Source: Ciborinia camelliae
Taxonomy: Eukaryota; Ascomycota; Leotiomycetes; Helotiales; Sclerotiniaceae
Assembly (NCBI GenBank): GCA_025890175.1
Contig: JANPYM010000006.1
Coordinates: forward strand, 2,058,565-2,122,564
DNA length: 64,000 nucleotides
Direction: 5' to 3'
The number at the start of each line of letters is the position of its first letter. Within the stretch, counting starts at the first letter, position 1. Shown here one piece after another: positions 1 through 11,907 of the stretch. Below the pieces are notes generated by a model. That model did not search any database, was not told the origin of the DNA, and saw only the letters and a program-made list of their open reading frames with translations. Position numbers and translations under genes: made by a program.

Positions 1-3000
1 GTTTTAATTTATATAATTATTTATTTAAAATAATATTAATAATTATAAATAATTTTATAAATTGTTTTGAGAATTTTTTTTTAAATCTTAATTATTTAAT
101 ATTTTTTATATTAAGTATTATTAAATTATTAATATTAAATTATTAATATTTTATTGGAATATTTTTTTGAGTTTTTTTTATAATTATTTTTTATCAAAAT
201 TCCTTAAACTTTTTTTGTTTTTTTATTAAAATTTCAATTTTTTTGTAAACCACTAACACTTTCCCCTTTATATCAATATTTTTATTAATATAATTAAATA
301 TAAATTAAAAACTATATATTATTTTAAATAAAATCTTTCCTATTATATTATACTAATTAATATTATATATAAATTTTACTAAGAATAATAATAATATTTA
401 ATTATTTTATTTTCAATTCAAATAATATATAATATAATATATAAGATTTTAGTTTTATTGTTTAATCTATTTATTAATTTAGGGATGGAATACTATTAAT
501 AATTTTTAATAAATATAAAGATAAAATATTAGGTTTTTTTATAAAAGTGATTTACAAATTATAGCTTTTTATTTAAAATAATATTTTTCAATATATCAAA
601 ATCTTTAAATATATATATAAATAATATTTTTATTAATTTAAATAAATTAATAATTTTAATAATAAATATATATTTTATTAATTTTATAAATTTATTAATT
701 ATTATAAAAATTATATTATAAATATATTTTTCAATTTTTGAAAAAAATAAATTTATAATAAAATCTATAATTATTTTTTTTCAAAGTTTTATAAAAAAAA
801 AAAATATTTTTAATTTATTATATAATTAATAATATTTTATTATTAAATATTAACATATTATATAAATCTTAATATATTTTTTAATATCTTTTTTTATATT
901 TTATTAAAAATATTTTTTTTTTAATATTTTTAATATTTTTTTTATATTCTAATATTTTTTTATTAGATTATTATAATAGATTTTTAAAATCTTTATTTTT
1001 ATAATAAAGTCCAATAATATAAAAATAATCTTATTATAAATAATTATTTTTTTAATATTTATTTATTATAATAAAACATTTTTAATAAACTTTTATTTTT
1101 ATTTAATATATTTTTTATTTTTTATAAATTTATTATATTTTTATAATTATAATAAAATATTTTTTATAAATTTTAATATAATATTTAATATTATTTTATT
1201 TTTAATTATAATATTGATTATTTGATAAAGTATTAATTATTTATAATTAGTTTTTATTAATAATCTTTTTAAATTATAAAAAAATAAATAATTTTTTTTT
1301 TTTTTTTAAAAAGAATTTATAATATTTTGTAAAAATAATTATTTTATATTTAAATAATAATATATTTTAATTAAAATTATTATATTTTTTAATTTATTTT
1401 TTAATATTAAAAATATTTTATTATTATTTTTTAAATTATTAAAATAATCTGGTTGCCTTAATAACCTGTTTATTAAATTTAATTTTTTAATTTTATATTT
1501 AATTTTAAAGTTATATATAACAAATACTTTAATCTATTTAATTTATTTATTATTTAATTTTTTTTTAATTATAAAATATTGGAGATTATTATAATTTATT
1601 TTTATAATAATAATATAATAATTATCTATAATATAATATTATTATTTATAAAACGCAATATATATTATTAATAATTTCTAATTATAAATTATATAATATT
1701 ATTCTACAAAATTTAACTTTTTAAAATAAAATATTATAAAATATTATTATAATAATTTTTTTAAATTAAATTTTTTTTTAAATAATTAAAAAAATATATA
1801 TTTTAAAATAAATTTTAATACATTTATTTCAATTATTATTTTAAAATTTAATTAAAAATATTATAATATTAATATAATAATAAATACTATTTTTAATATT
1901 TTAAAAAATATTTATATTTTTATATTTTATATAAAAATATTTATAACCTTTCTTTTTTTGATTTTTCTAAATAATATTATTATTTTATTAATTATTTTCA
2001 AATATTTTTTAATAAATTGTTAATAAAAATTTGTAAAATTTAAAAAAATTTAAATTTTTTTTAAAATATTAAAAATAAATTATTTAATAATAATTTTAAT
2101 TCTATTAAATTCTATAATAATATTATTATTTAATATTATAAATTTTAAAAATTTAATTTTTTTATTATTAAATATATATTTTTTAAATTTTATATAAAAT
2201 TTGTAGACAATTAATTTTTTAAATATTTAACAAATATTGTTAATATATTGTTAAGTATTTATTAAATAAATTAATATATTATTAAAATATATTATATATA
2301 TAATATTTATTAATCCTATAAAAACTTAATTAATATAAATTTAAAAAATAATAAAAATATTTGTAAAACTAAATAATATAATTAAATATTTAAATTATTT
2401 ATAATAAATATAGAATATTATTTTTTATTTATTTTTTATTTAAATTTGAATTTAATAATATATATTTTTTAAATTTAATTTAATAAAAATAATATTTTTT
2501 TATAATTAATTAAAAAATTTATTAATTAAAAATAAAAATATTTAGTTTTTTTTAATTATTCAATTTAATTTTTTATAATTAATATATAATTAATAATTTC
2601 CATTTTTTTTTGAAATAAATATAATTGGGGTTTCGATGGAATTTATTAAATAATAAATTTATTTTTTTAATTAATATTTTTTTAAATATTTTTTTAAAAC
2701 TAATAATTTTTTTTTTAAAAGAATATATATTAAATTTTATAAAAAAATAATATTTAATTTTAATTTGATTTAATATTTTATTAAATAATAATTAAATAAT
2801 AGTTTATTTTCCTTTTTTGAAAAAGTTTGTTTTAAATCTTTATATTTATTTGAAATATTAAAAATTTTCAAAATAAAAATCCTACATTTTATTTATATTT
2901 TTTTGGGATTAAATATTTAATTTAATTATAAAATTAAAGTTTATATTTTTTTATTTATTTTTTGATAGGTTTTTTGTGTTAAAATAATTTTAATAAATTT

Positions 3001-3347
3001 TAGGTTAAATTAAAAATAAAGTTTTATTAATTGTTAATTAATCTCAAAATTTATTATTTTTAATTATAAAAAACTTAAAATTATATTTATATAAAGGAGA
3101 TTTAGAATAATTAAAATAAATTAATAAATATATATTTTTTTATTTTTTAATATATTTGTTATTTTTATAATAAATTAATAATCTTTATAAATAAAAATAT
3201 AAATCCTTAATATAGATATTAAAGATATATCTTTTTTTAATATAAATTTTTAATTTTATTTAATATATTTATTTTATTAAATTATATTAATTTGGATATT
3301 CGAATTAATAAAATAGTGGAATATTATTAATTAATATTTTAATTTAA

Positions 3348-3379
<32 letters not shown>

Positions 3380-4721
3380 TATTTTTTTTTATTTAAATTT
3401 AAAATTGTAAAAACATTTAAAATAATTATTAAATTTTATTGTTTTTTTATTAATATATTTTGTTATTTTTTTATTAAAAAAATTTAATATTTTTTTGTTA
3501 ATATAAACTTATTTTTTTTTTAAAGTAATTTTTTTTAAAATGTTTTTTTTAATAATATTAATATTTAAATAGATTTTTATAGATAATAATATAATAATTT
3601 ATTTATTAATATTAATAATATTTTACCAATTTTTTTTGATATTTTTAATATTAAATTTTTTTTATTAATTAATTTTTCTATATAATTTTTCGATTTGGTT
3701 TATTTTAATTTTAACAAATTTTATTAATATAATATTTTTATTATTTTTTTATAATCTATAAAAAAATTAAGTAAAATTTAAATAATATAATAGAATATTA
3801 TATATTTTTTTAAAATAATAATTTATAATATTAATAAAACAATATATTTAATTAATATTTTTTAATTTATATATTTATTTTATAAATTTTTTTTAAATTT
3901 TGGATTATTAAAAAAATTTAGATATTTTTTTGTTTATATTAAAACAAAAATCAATAAGTAATTATTTATAATATATATTATTTGTTTTATATTTTATATT
4001 TTTTTCCAAATTATTTAGATAAAAAACAAAATTATTTATATTTTGTTTTAGATATTATTTAATTTTTAATATTCGGATAATTATTATATATTATTAATTT
4101 TTTTTATTTAAAATTATATTATATATATATTTTTTAAATTTTGCCTATATAATATTATTTAACTAAATTATATTAATAAATTAATATTATATTATTAAAA
4201 AGTATTTTTCGAAATATTATATTATATAATTTATTTTTTAGATATTGGTAAAGAAATAATATTTACTATTATTTCGAAATATTACCTCGATTTGAAAAAA
4301 GAAATTTTTTGTCTAAAAAATGTTTATTTTTTTGTATTGAAATAGCTTTTAAAACTTCGAAAACCTAATATTTGATTTGGGGCAAACAAACAGCACATTA
4401 TTAAAAATCATTAATATTTTGGCGATTTTTTGTGTTTAAATAAATTGGGCTATAATTTTATTTATAATTTTTATATTATTTTTTATATTTTATATTTATT
4501 ATTTTAAAATATTATAAGGATTTTTTTCTAAAGATTTTTTGAATTTTAAAAAAGGATTTATATTTTGTTAGCGCATATAAAATTTATTAATAATATTATT
4601 TTGTATATTATTAGCTTTAATGCTCTACCAAACAAATACAGAAATATTTTTTATTTCTAATATTATTTTGGATATTATTGGTTTAATTAATAAATTGTTT
4701 TTTGGGTAAAATGAAAAAAAT
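1..4721. repeat. Decayed repeat family B, left copy (window-truncated)
   Basis: Almost pure A/T sequence with no coding capacity. From its first base it aligns by eye with 26479-29913: same word order, and differences mostly C/T or G/A transitions. This identifies a dispersed repeat damaged by RIP. Homology ends near 4452, where the right copy meets a copia LTR. The left copy carries about 1.57 kb (about 1751-3319) that the right copy lacks. From 4453 to 4721 there is further decayed sequence that I could not assign. The superfamily cannot be told from the sequence. Confidence 0.7.
1751..3319. other. Extra 1.57 kb segment inside family B left copy
   Basis: The right copy runs directly from the counterpart of about 1750 to the counterpart of about 3320. 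The word AATATTATT stands at both ends of the extra segment, which fits a 9 bp target duplication or a deletion between short repeats in the other copy. No terminal inverted repeats are visible, and RIP would have blurred them. The contents are unrecognisable A/T sequence. Confidence 0.4.
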
Positions 4722-5082
4722 TGTTAAAATAGAAAATATAAAAAATTAATTAGATTAATAATGATTTTAAGATTTTTTATTATTTTTTAAATAAAATTTC
4801 TATTATTTTTTAAATAATTAACGATATACTATTAATCACTATTTAAATAATAATACCTCATTTAATATAGGGCTTTGTGGACTTTCAAAGCTTTTTTTGT
4901 TTAATTATATAAACCCATTTTGTATATATTAATATTTTACGAATTAAACATTACACCGGAGATTTGCCGGAGATTCACCGTCAATCGACATCGAATACTA
5001 GCGATCGCCGATACATCAGCTTTAAGCCTGAATTCTATGCCCAGGTATTTCTTTTATTTTTATTGCCTTTAGATCCGTAACA
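4722..5082 (+). mobile_element. LTR-2 copy (361 bp)
   Basis: Begins TGTTAAAATAG and ends CCGTAACA, so it has LTR-type TG...CA ends. Two more near-full copies lie at 23569-23919 and 54162-54513, and a partial inverted one at about 54541-54713. This is the least mutated copy: its last 150 bp keep many CpG and CpA sites that are TpG/TpA in the others. No matching 5 bp duplication is seen at its ends, so it may be attached to internal sequence on one side rather than being solo. Confidence 0.7.
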
Positions 5083-6060
5083 CGAATTTTGTTATACTAT
5101 ATATGACTAAATCCTAAATCTATATATAAAAAAATAAAAAAAATATATAAATTAAATTATAATATTATTATTATTAAAAGAATTCTTAAAATAAATAAAA
5201 TTTTTAATTAAAAAACTAGAAAAAGGTTTTTATTAATAGAGATATATATATTTAAATAACTTACATAATATTTAAATATAAAAAGTTTTATAATAAAGAA
5301 ATAAAGTTTAATCTTTTAATCCAATAAATATTCTATAAAAAAAAGACAAAAAAAACGTATCGAATGGGTTTTTTGTTTTTCGATACAAAAATAAAATCGA
5401 AATATAATTTAAATATATAGAATAAACAAAAATATAAAGGTTATAATATAAAAAGGTTTTTATGATATTGGAAAAAGTAATTTTTATATTATAAATAAGG
5501 ATTTTAAGGTAAAAAAATATAAATATAATATTAATTTATATATTAAAATATTTGAAAAAAAAATAATTCCTATATTCGAAAAATTAAATTTTAAATATTA
5601 ATTTATATAAAATAATATTTTAATTTATTATATATATAAAATTAGGGTATAATTTTAAAAGTGGGGTATTTTATTAATAAAAAATTAGTTTTTTTATTTT
5701 TTTAATTTTAATTTTATTAAATATATATAATAATATTTAAAAATATATATATTTAAAATATTCCCTAACATTGTTATTAATAAAAATAAATTGAAATATA
5801 CTTAATAAAGATTAAAATTTTATTTATAAATAATTTAAAATATATTAAATAATTTATTATTTATTAATTTGAAAATTAATATGTTAAAAAAAATTAAAAC
5901 CTGTATTACAACAAATAATTAATATATTAAATATTAAAAAATTAAAAAAAATTATATATATAAAATTTTCATTTTATTAAAATAAATATTAAAATCTTAA
6001 TTTTATTAAATTTATATTAATAAATAATTAAAAATTAATTTAATAATTAGGATTAAAAAG
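5083..6060. other. A/T-rich decayed DNA
   Basis: No gene. A/T-rich sequence, possibly internal sequence of the element whose LTR ends at 5082. A short hairpin made from GTATCGAA and TTCGATAC lies at about 5358-5386. Composition changes abruptly to normal at about 6060. Confidence 0.5.
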
Positions 6061-6471
6061 GATGATATTGAGAATCGAATCTAGATGAAATTCGGTTCGC
6101 CTAATAGAACTGGTCTAGTACTGTACCTACAATCCAGATGCACTAACTTAAACTATCATATAATATTCCAAGGTTATGTATACACAATCAATTATAGGTA
6201 CAATCATAGGTACAATCATACAATCATACAATCATACCTGAGGTACTTGCTATAAGGTACCGTACCTACATGGGCCTACTCCCGTCACACCAGAAGATTC
6301 GACTCGTTAATTCCAAGTACTGTATACAGTCTCATAATTATATCAATACCATCAATTACTACCTACTACCTATACCGAAGTCTAATACTTCCCGTCACGA
6401 ATAACCTGGAACATGGAATATGGAATGAACTCTAAGAACCATCTTAATAAAGCTGAGATATTCATCCCATC

Positions 6472-6602
6472 ATGATCCCATCCCATCCCATTACATCCCA
6501 TTACATCCCATTACATCCCATTACATCCCATTACATCCCATCTCCCATTACATCCCATCACATCCCATCCCATTGCATCCCATTGCATCCCATTACATCC
6601 CA
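6472..6602. repeat. 10 bp minisatellite (CATCCCATTA)n
   Basis: About a dozen copies of CATCCCATTA with variants such as CATCCCATTG and shortened units. The open frame through it is only the translated repeat. The surrounding 6061-7129 is normal-composition intergenic DNA, with a short TCTAG run at about 6862-6880. Confidence 0.9.
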
Positions 6603-6691
6603 CATCTTAAGCATAAGGTTATCCATAATGAAAATGAATTCAATCATCCTTCGAATTTCCTTCAATGTTCCATCTAATCTAATAAGTTAGC

Positions 6692-6740
6692 TGCCCTTTT
6701 CCCTCTCCATTCTCTTCATTCTCTCTGTCAATTTCCCTCG
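6692..6740 (+). promoter_or_regulatory. CT-rich tract upstream of the 7130 gene
   Basis: A pyrimidine-rich stretch (TTTTCCCTCTCC, CTTCATTCTCTCT) lies about 390-440 bases before the start codon. CT-rich tracts are usual near transcription starts in filamentous fungi. No clear TATA box accompanies it, so the role is inferred from position and composition. Confidence 0.35.
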
Positions 6741-7129
6741 AGGACTTCTCATCTGTTTCAATTTCAGCATTATCAATATTTATATCCATGCATAGTAGGA
6801 CAAATTCATTAAGAAGTTTAATCAAGAGAATGAATGCATGAACTTTTACAAGATATCTGGTCTAGTCTAGTCTAGTCTATACACACAAGTTTCCATATTT
6901 CATTTCATCATTCCGTTGTTTGACAATTTCAAGGGTTCCTGGCTGACGACTTTGTTTTATATCTACCTAATAAGTACCAAAATCCGCTGAATACTTAAGT
7001 AATTCTGCATTTCTGATTTCTGATTTCCGTCTTCATTTATTACCTCCTGCTTCTTGATTTACATTTTGTAATCAAATTCCCCTGAACCTTTGAAAAGAAG
7101 AGCTGAGATACCCAGGAACAAAATTGGTC

Positions 7130-8806
7130 ATGACAATCAATTCACCCTATCGAGACCCTCACTCGAGGTATACAAAGCCACTTCCCAGTACTCCAAAGGA
7201 ATTAAAAAGTTCACAAGGAACAATCATGTCAAAAGCCTTACCTTCTTTGCCAGCAAGGGCGAGTTCTCTGCCAGAAAGAAAACCCTCAAAGCCAATGACA
7301 ATTCCACGTCGAGCAGTTGGAAGTACTTCGAGTGTGTCCAAAAAGAACTCAATTGCAAGCGTATCATCTTCAGGGTACACTGATTATGTACTTTCTCGAA
7401 ATTCATCAAGGGTTAGCAACTTTACAAATGATTCATTCAGCTATGCTGGATCCGAGGTTTGCGAAGCTCCTCCAATACCAGAGAAAAATGAACAGAGACG
7501 ATCATCTCCCAAGACAGCAACCAAAAATTCAGAAAGTCCGAGATCGATATCAAGTTTGGAAATTTGGAGAAGAAGATCTTTGGTAATCCGGAAGGGGATT
7601 GAATTTCCTAATTTGAAACTCCAAAAGAGCAACGGCTCAACGGCGAGTCCTCCTTCCAAAAACGTCAACTCAGTCCCCGACCGTTCCTTACCCGGAGGAC
7701 CTAGTGAGCCACCCCGATCTATAGGACTCTCGGATCGAGAACGAGATCCCATACCAACTCGTGAGGCACCGCAAGCACCAGCAGTGCCGCCGATGGGAAC
7801 AAAACTTTCGAAGCTGAAAGACATCAGCAAACGAAAAGCTATAGATCAGACCGATGAATCTAGTAGGCAAAGCGACCATAGTGATGATCAGTCCCGACAT
7901 CTCAGAGAAGGCAATACGTCAAGCTCAGCAACCTCGCCTTATTCGCCCCATGGTCTTCTGCCAACGCCAGAACATTTAAGATCGAACAAAAGCCAAATTG
8001 AATCGTCTACTCCACAATTATCTTTGCCAACTACCCTACCTCGCGGTCTATCACCCGCACTTCAAGTACCCACGAAGTCTGATGAGAGTCACTCACATGG
8101 CATTTCCATTTCAATAGCAGGCGGTCCATCGAATACACAGGAGTCGGCCCTCGTACCCAACCTTCTTAATTGCAATCACTCTCGGGATCTTTCTGAAACT
8201 CTGACCATCACATCTCTCCCAGGCGTTGTCCGCTCCCCACAGCCCCAAAAGCCACATGCAACAAAAACCATCCTTACACCTCAGCCCTCACCCCCGATTG
8301 AATCAGCATCACTCTCGCCATCTATCGCATCGACAACTCCGACTATTACGACAAACCCTCATTCTCGCCAGACCTCTCGAACCACTACCTCTAGAGCAAC
8401 ATCTCTGTCCTACTCCTATTTCCCCTTATCTCCATCCTCACTTCCCTCTCCTGGAACGGTTCTAGCCTCTCCTTCCATTACATCCCAACATCTCGATTGT
8501 TTTCAAACCCACAGATTCATGCGGCGATCACGAAATAACATATGCCCCCTTCAGTGTCAAACTTGCTCGAAGGCAGATTTCGAACAACAATGGAAATGTA
8601 CCTGGTGCTGTTTGAGAATTTGTGGCGATTGTATGGCTGTTTTGGCAACCGTCCGGAAAGACCTGCGAACATTCTTAGGATTGATTGGGAGGGACGTGCC
8701 AAATGAATCCAATGGCATGACTATGGGGATAGGGGGCGATATTGGCGAGAGGGGTGGGAATATGAATCAGGAGAACGAGACTCGCCGACTTGGTGCAAAG
8801 GCGTGA
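7130..8806 (+). CDS. Ser/Pro-rich protein with C-terminal Cys-cluster (zinc-binding-like) domain
   Basis: A single open frame of 558 codons from the ATG at 7130; an open stretch begins slightly upstream, but only with TTG. Residues 1 to about 455 are low complexity and rich in Ser, Pro, Thr and Arg, with no membrane segment or signal peptide, so this part is probably disordered. A short conserved-looking patch, SSLEIWRRRS, lies near residues 142-151. The C-terminal part is ordered and Cys-rich: C472-x3-C476-x2-C479, then C490-x2-C493-C494-x3-C498-x2-C501, preceded by the stretch HRFMRRSRNN. That spacing suggests a treble-clef or RING/PHD-like zinc site. I recall similar C-termini in uncharacterised fungal proteins, but I cannot name the family. 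The function is unknown; a regulatory or adaptor role is only a guess. No intron is needed. Confidence 0.75.
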   Translation: MTINSPYRDPHSRYTKPLPSTPKELKSSQGTIMSKALPSLPARASSLPERKPSKPMTIPRRAVGSTSSVSKKNSIASVSSSGYTDYVLSRNSSRVSNFTNDSFSYAGSEVCEAPPIPEKNEQRRSSPKTATKNSESPRSISSLEIWRRRSLVIRKGIEFPNLKLQKSNGSTASPPSKNVNSVPDRSLPGGPSEPPRSIGLSDRERDPIPTREAPQAPAVPPMGTKLSKLKDISKRKAIDQTDESSRQSDHSDDQSRHLREGNTSSSATSPYSPHGLLPTPEHLRSNKSQIESSTPQLSLPTTLPRGLSPALQVPTKSDESHSHGISISIAGGPSNTQESALVPNLLNCNHSRDLSETLTITSLPGVVRSPQPQKPHATKTILTPQPSPPIESASLSPSIASTTPTITTNPHSRQTSRTTTSRATSLSYSYFPLSPSSLPSPGTVLASPSITSQHLDCFQTHRFMRRSRNNICPLQCQTCSKADFEQQWKCTWCCLRICGDCMAVLATVRKDLRTFLGLIGRDVPNESNGMTMGIGGDIGERGGNMNQENETRRLGAKA

Positions 8807-10068
8807 AAGAACTCGACAGTCATACGATGGAATACATACGTCTTTGCAGCGGGGCTTGGGAGTGGGAGTATCATGGGATTTCATAGTCAAAAGGGGTTTT
8901 CATTTATCAATTTCATTTGTCTCGTCGTGCGTAATATACGCAGGAGTTCATTTGGATGTATCGCCTGAACCAACCTTGCATAATCACATGCGAGCGGATG
9001 AGCGATTGCAGGTATACCAGGAAACTGAGCTTCATTTGGGATAAACAGAACTGGCTTTTGTGTATATAAATAGTGATTGATGAACGTGGTATATTGGTGA
9101 TAACTCAGCGAAAATTAACTTGTTATAGTACATCGAAACAGTAATGATGTGATGTGATGTTATCATTTCAAAGTACCGCTGTAATTGGATGGCCCCAAAA
9201 ATAAACTTCAAGGTTCTGGCTGAATGTTTATAACATAGATTATATATCCAGAGTCAATAGCTTTCTTTGATATCCGCATAGTCCTTAGCTCAGAAAGATA
9301 AAATTATGCGGATATGATTGTAAGTTTGGTTCACAATTGCACATCAAGGGTCAATAGTTTGTCTACTCGCCTAAAATAGTGACCCGTCATTCTTCTTCTT
9401 CTTCTTCGACTACCCGACCAAATTGATGAGCCCAGATGTGAAGAGGTGTTCAAGAGATGGCAGTATTTACCTAGTTGTCAATATTAGATAAGAGGTAATT
9501 AGTACTTATTATCAGCTCATCTGTTTTCAATATTAGCATGCCCACCTCTAGCGAACTCTCGCGAGCTTACCTTTTCTAGGTAGCGCTACCAATTATATGA
9601 TTCTAACCCCACCTGCAGCTAGCAGAACCTCAAATGACTCATTTTGTATTCACATATCTCCTTGTCTACCTGGTAGGTATTGTATAGTGGTAGTACATAC
9701 TTTCAATTGGGTCAAGACTCTTAATGAGTCGAAACACACTTTACTATATTTGGTCATTTCAACTCCAATATGTAAGATTACGATTGATGGTTCGAACTTC
9801 ACCACATAGCCATATAGCCATCGCAGGGTCGAGAACCTCTGAAGACAGCTGTTCACCACGCGGAATGATAGGTATATAATGGTTAGTCCCCATTTCCGTG
9901 TTTTTCTCGACAATTCAAACTCAAATATCGATTTTCTAGAACACCAGAACACCACAAGCCTTTGGATATTTGAAGCTTTTTGGTCACGTAACATTGCCTC
10001 CTCCTACATTCTTGCCTGTTCTCGTGTTATTAAGCAAAACTCCATTCAATACTGCACGGCAAAACACT
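8807..10068. other. Intergenic region
   Basis: Normal base composition. No gene is supported, and the short ORFs here have no coding look. It contains a TTC microsatellite at about 9392-9408 and a short GATGT run near 9147-9160. It separates two genes on the same strand, and its right end must hold the promoter of the glycosyltransferase gene. Confidence 0.6.
9872..9879 (+). promoter_or_regulatory. TATA box candidate for the glycosyltransferase gene
   Basis: GTATATAAT lies about 190 bases before the ATG at 10069. The position and sequence fit a core promoter with a 5' UTR of roughly 100-160 bases. Assigned from sequence alone. Confidence 0.4.
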
Positions 10069-11310
10069 ATGATGACTTCGGATACTTATCCTCGCCCTGA
10101 AGGGGTCCATAAAATTCCAGCTGAACTACTCGATTTGCGGCCAGAGTCGGAAATCGATTATGATCTTCTGCACCCTAAGCCAATTTCAAGTGAGAAAAAT
10201 ATCTGGTTTTTTTGGCACAGCGGTTTTCTCCACATGCATCATTATGCTCAACGAAATATCCGCGCCTGGTACCGGAGGTTTTCAAAACAAGGTTGGACTA
10301 TCCGTGTACTCGATCGACAACCATCTTCACCTCTTAACGTTGCGAATTTTCTCGATATCACTGATCTTGGTACCTTCCCGCGTGCTTTCATAGATGGTAC
10401 TATTGGAGGAGATTATGGCCCCCAACATACATCCGACCTCGTGCGATTTCCCCTTCTACTGAAGTACGGTGGCGTATATGCCGATGTAGGGATGATGCAA
10501 ATCGGTGACTTGGATCGTATGTGGCGGGAGACAATCGATGATGATACCTCGCCATTCGAGTTCCTGTCTTATAATGCGGGAACCGTTGAAGAGCGCTGCC
10601 TCACAAATTACTTTCTTGTGTCTAAGCCCAATAATCCTATGGTTCAGAGGTGGCACAGGCTCTTATTGGCGTTATGGGCTGCAGATGGGGGGAAGACGAG
10701 CACGGAGGGGATGCACTCTAGTCACTTATTGAAGGGGGTCGAGCTAATGGGAGGCTCATTCACGATTGAGGAGGGCGGGAAAACGATTTCAGCTGAGGAA
10801 TGTAGCAAGTTATTGTCAGATTACATCATTCAAGGACAAGCAATGACAATGGTCATGGGACTAATTGATGAAGAGGACAACTGGGATGGACCAAAATATT
10901 CGGCCGAGCATGTATATGCCATCGAGTATATGGAAGGTTCACAGCTTATCAATGAACTTACAGCTTGGAATGGACGAAGGGCATTTGATCTGATGTCGCT
11001 CCCAATTCCTCGCGATGGTGAAGTGGAGAGCCGAGAGCAAGAGGAGGCAAGAAAGATTGTGGAATTATGTTTGACAAGGAGTTTTGGCTTCAAACTAGCC
11101 CATGGTCTTATTTTGCGTGTATTTGGAGAAACATTGGGCTCGCTATGGAGGAAGTATGACGGATCGGATATTATACCTGGAACGTATGCAGATTGGTTAA
11201 GGCATGGGATGATATATTGGACTCAAGATGAGCTTCCAAGTAGAATGGATTTTCAGGTAATTAAACCTATTAAGAGAGGTTCATTACTAGAGGATAGAGA
11301 TAACACGTGA
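10069..11310 (+). CDS. Capsule-polysaccharide-synthesis-like glycosyltransferase
   Basis: 413 codons from the first in-frame ATG (10069); the open frame extends upstream only through a non-ATG start. The protein reads like the fungal members of the Caps_synth / DXD-type sugar-transferase group. Residues 45-52 are IWFFWHSG, followed by a run that matches the family's 'QRNxxxWxRR..W.xRVLD' stretch. Residues 123 onward read DLVRFPLLLKYGGVYADVG, where YGGVYAD (133-139) is the nucleotide-sugar/metal-binding segment. The usual second acidic residue of the DXD motif is Gly141, as in other fungal Caps_synth proteins that I recall as YGGVWxDVG. No signal peptide or membrane helix is evident, so localisation is unclear. 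The likely reaction is transfer of a sugar from a nucleotide donor; donor and acceptor are unknown. Length is normal and no intron is needed. It ends only about 200 bases before a fold-back transposon, at the edge of the A/T desert. Confidence 0.75.
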   Translation: MMTSDTYPRPEGVHKIPAELLDLRPESEIDYDLLHPKPISSEKNIWFFWHSGFLHMHHYAQRNIRAWYRRFSKQGWTIRVLDRQPSSPLNVANFLDITDLGTFPRAFIDGTIGGDYGPQHTSDLVRFPLLLKYGGVYADVGMMQIGDLDRMWRETIDDDTSPFEFLSYNAGTVEERCLTNYFLVSKPNNPMVQRWHRLLLALWAADGGKTSTEGMHSSHLLKGVELMGGSFTIEEGGKTISAEECSKLLSDYIIQGQAMTMVMGLIDEEDNWDGPKYSAEHVYAIEYMEGSQLINELTAWNGRRAFDLMSLPIPRDGEVESREQEEARKIVELCLTRSFGFKLAHGLILRVFGETLGSLWRKYDGSDIIPGTYADWLRHGMIYWTQDELPSRMDFQVIKPIKRGSLLEDRDNT

Positions 11311-11521
11311 TACTAGCGCAGTTGCTATTTAGTTCTCGAGTAACTAAATCCACATGCACAACAAATTAAATTTAATTTAAAACTTCTTTCAGTTTTCTAA
11401 TAGTTGAGAGTATAGCTTGATAGAATATCAGAAGTAATAATTGTTCGAATTACTTCGAGTCGTAGTATACGCGTGGTGGTAGTAATCAATATAGTAGAAT
11501 ATAGATTACACTTACTGATGG

Positions 11522-11907
11522 AGTCACAGTTATTGTAATGTAGTAAAAAGCTGTTGTATTCATTATCTGCAAGCTAAGCTACTTATAGAACCTTGCTTGC
11601 GCTAGCGCTAGCGCAAGCGCAAGCGCAAGCGCTGTATACACAGCATGCGCATGTAGCGTATGCTACACTTACTATTATTAATAATAATCTAAGATTATAA
11701 GTCCAAAAACCTATATAAACGCGAAATGCTTTAGTATAGGTGTATGCGGTTATATATAGTAGGTTCGAACTTCTATTCGCTTATTTATAAAAATATACCA
11801 AAATTGTAGTATACGCTATATGCGCATACTGCAGCGTATCATAAATAATCTAGCTTGCAGATAGATAGTAATACTACAGCTTTTACTACATTACAATAAC
11901 TGTGACT
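11522..11907. mobile_element. Fold-back MITE-like element, 386 bp
   Basis: The outer arms are inverted repeats: AGTCACAGTTATTGTAATG... at 11522 reappears reversed, ending at 11907, with matches over about 55 bases. Inner arms 11641-11666 and 11806-11832 (GCATGCGCAT...GCGTATGC type) are also inverted. The left arm carries a short GCGCAAGC/GCGCTAGC run at 11597-11632. There is no coding capacity. I could not find a convincing target duplication (TSD), so the exact class is open. It is little mutated compared with the DNA to its right. Confidence 0.7.
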
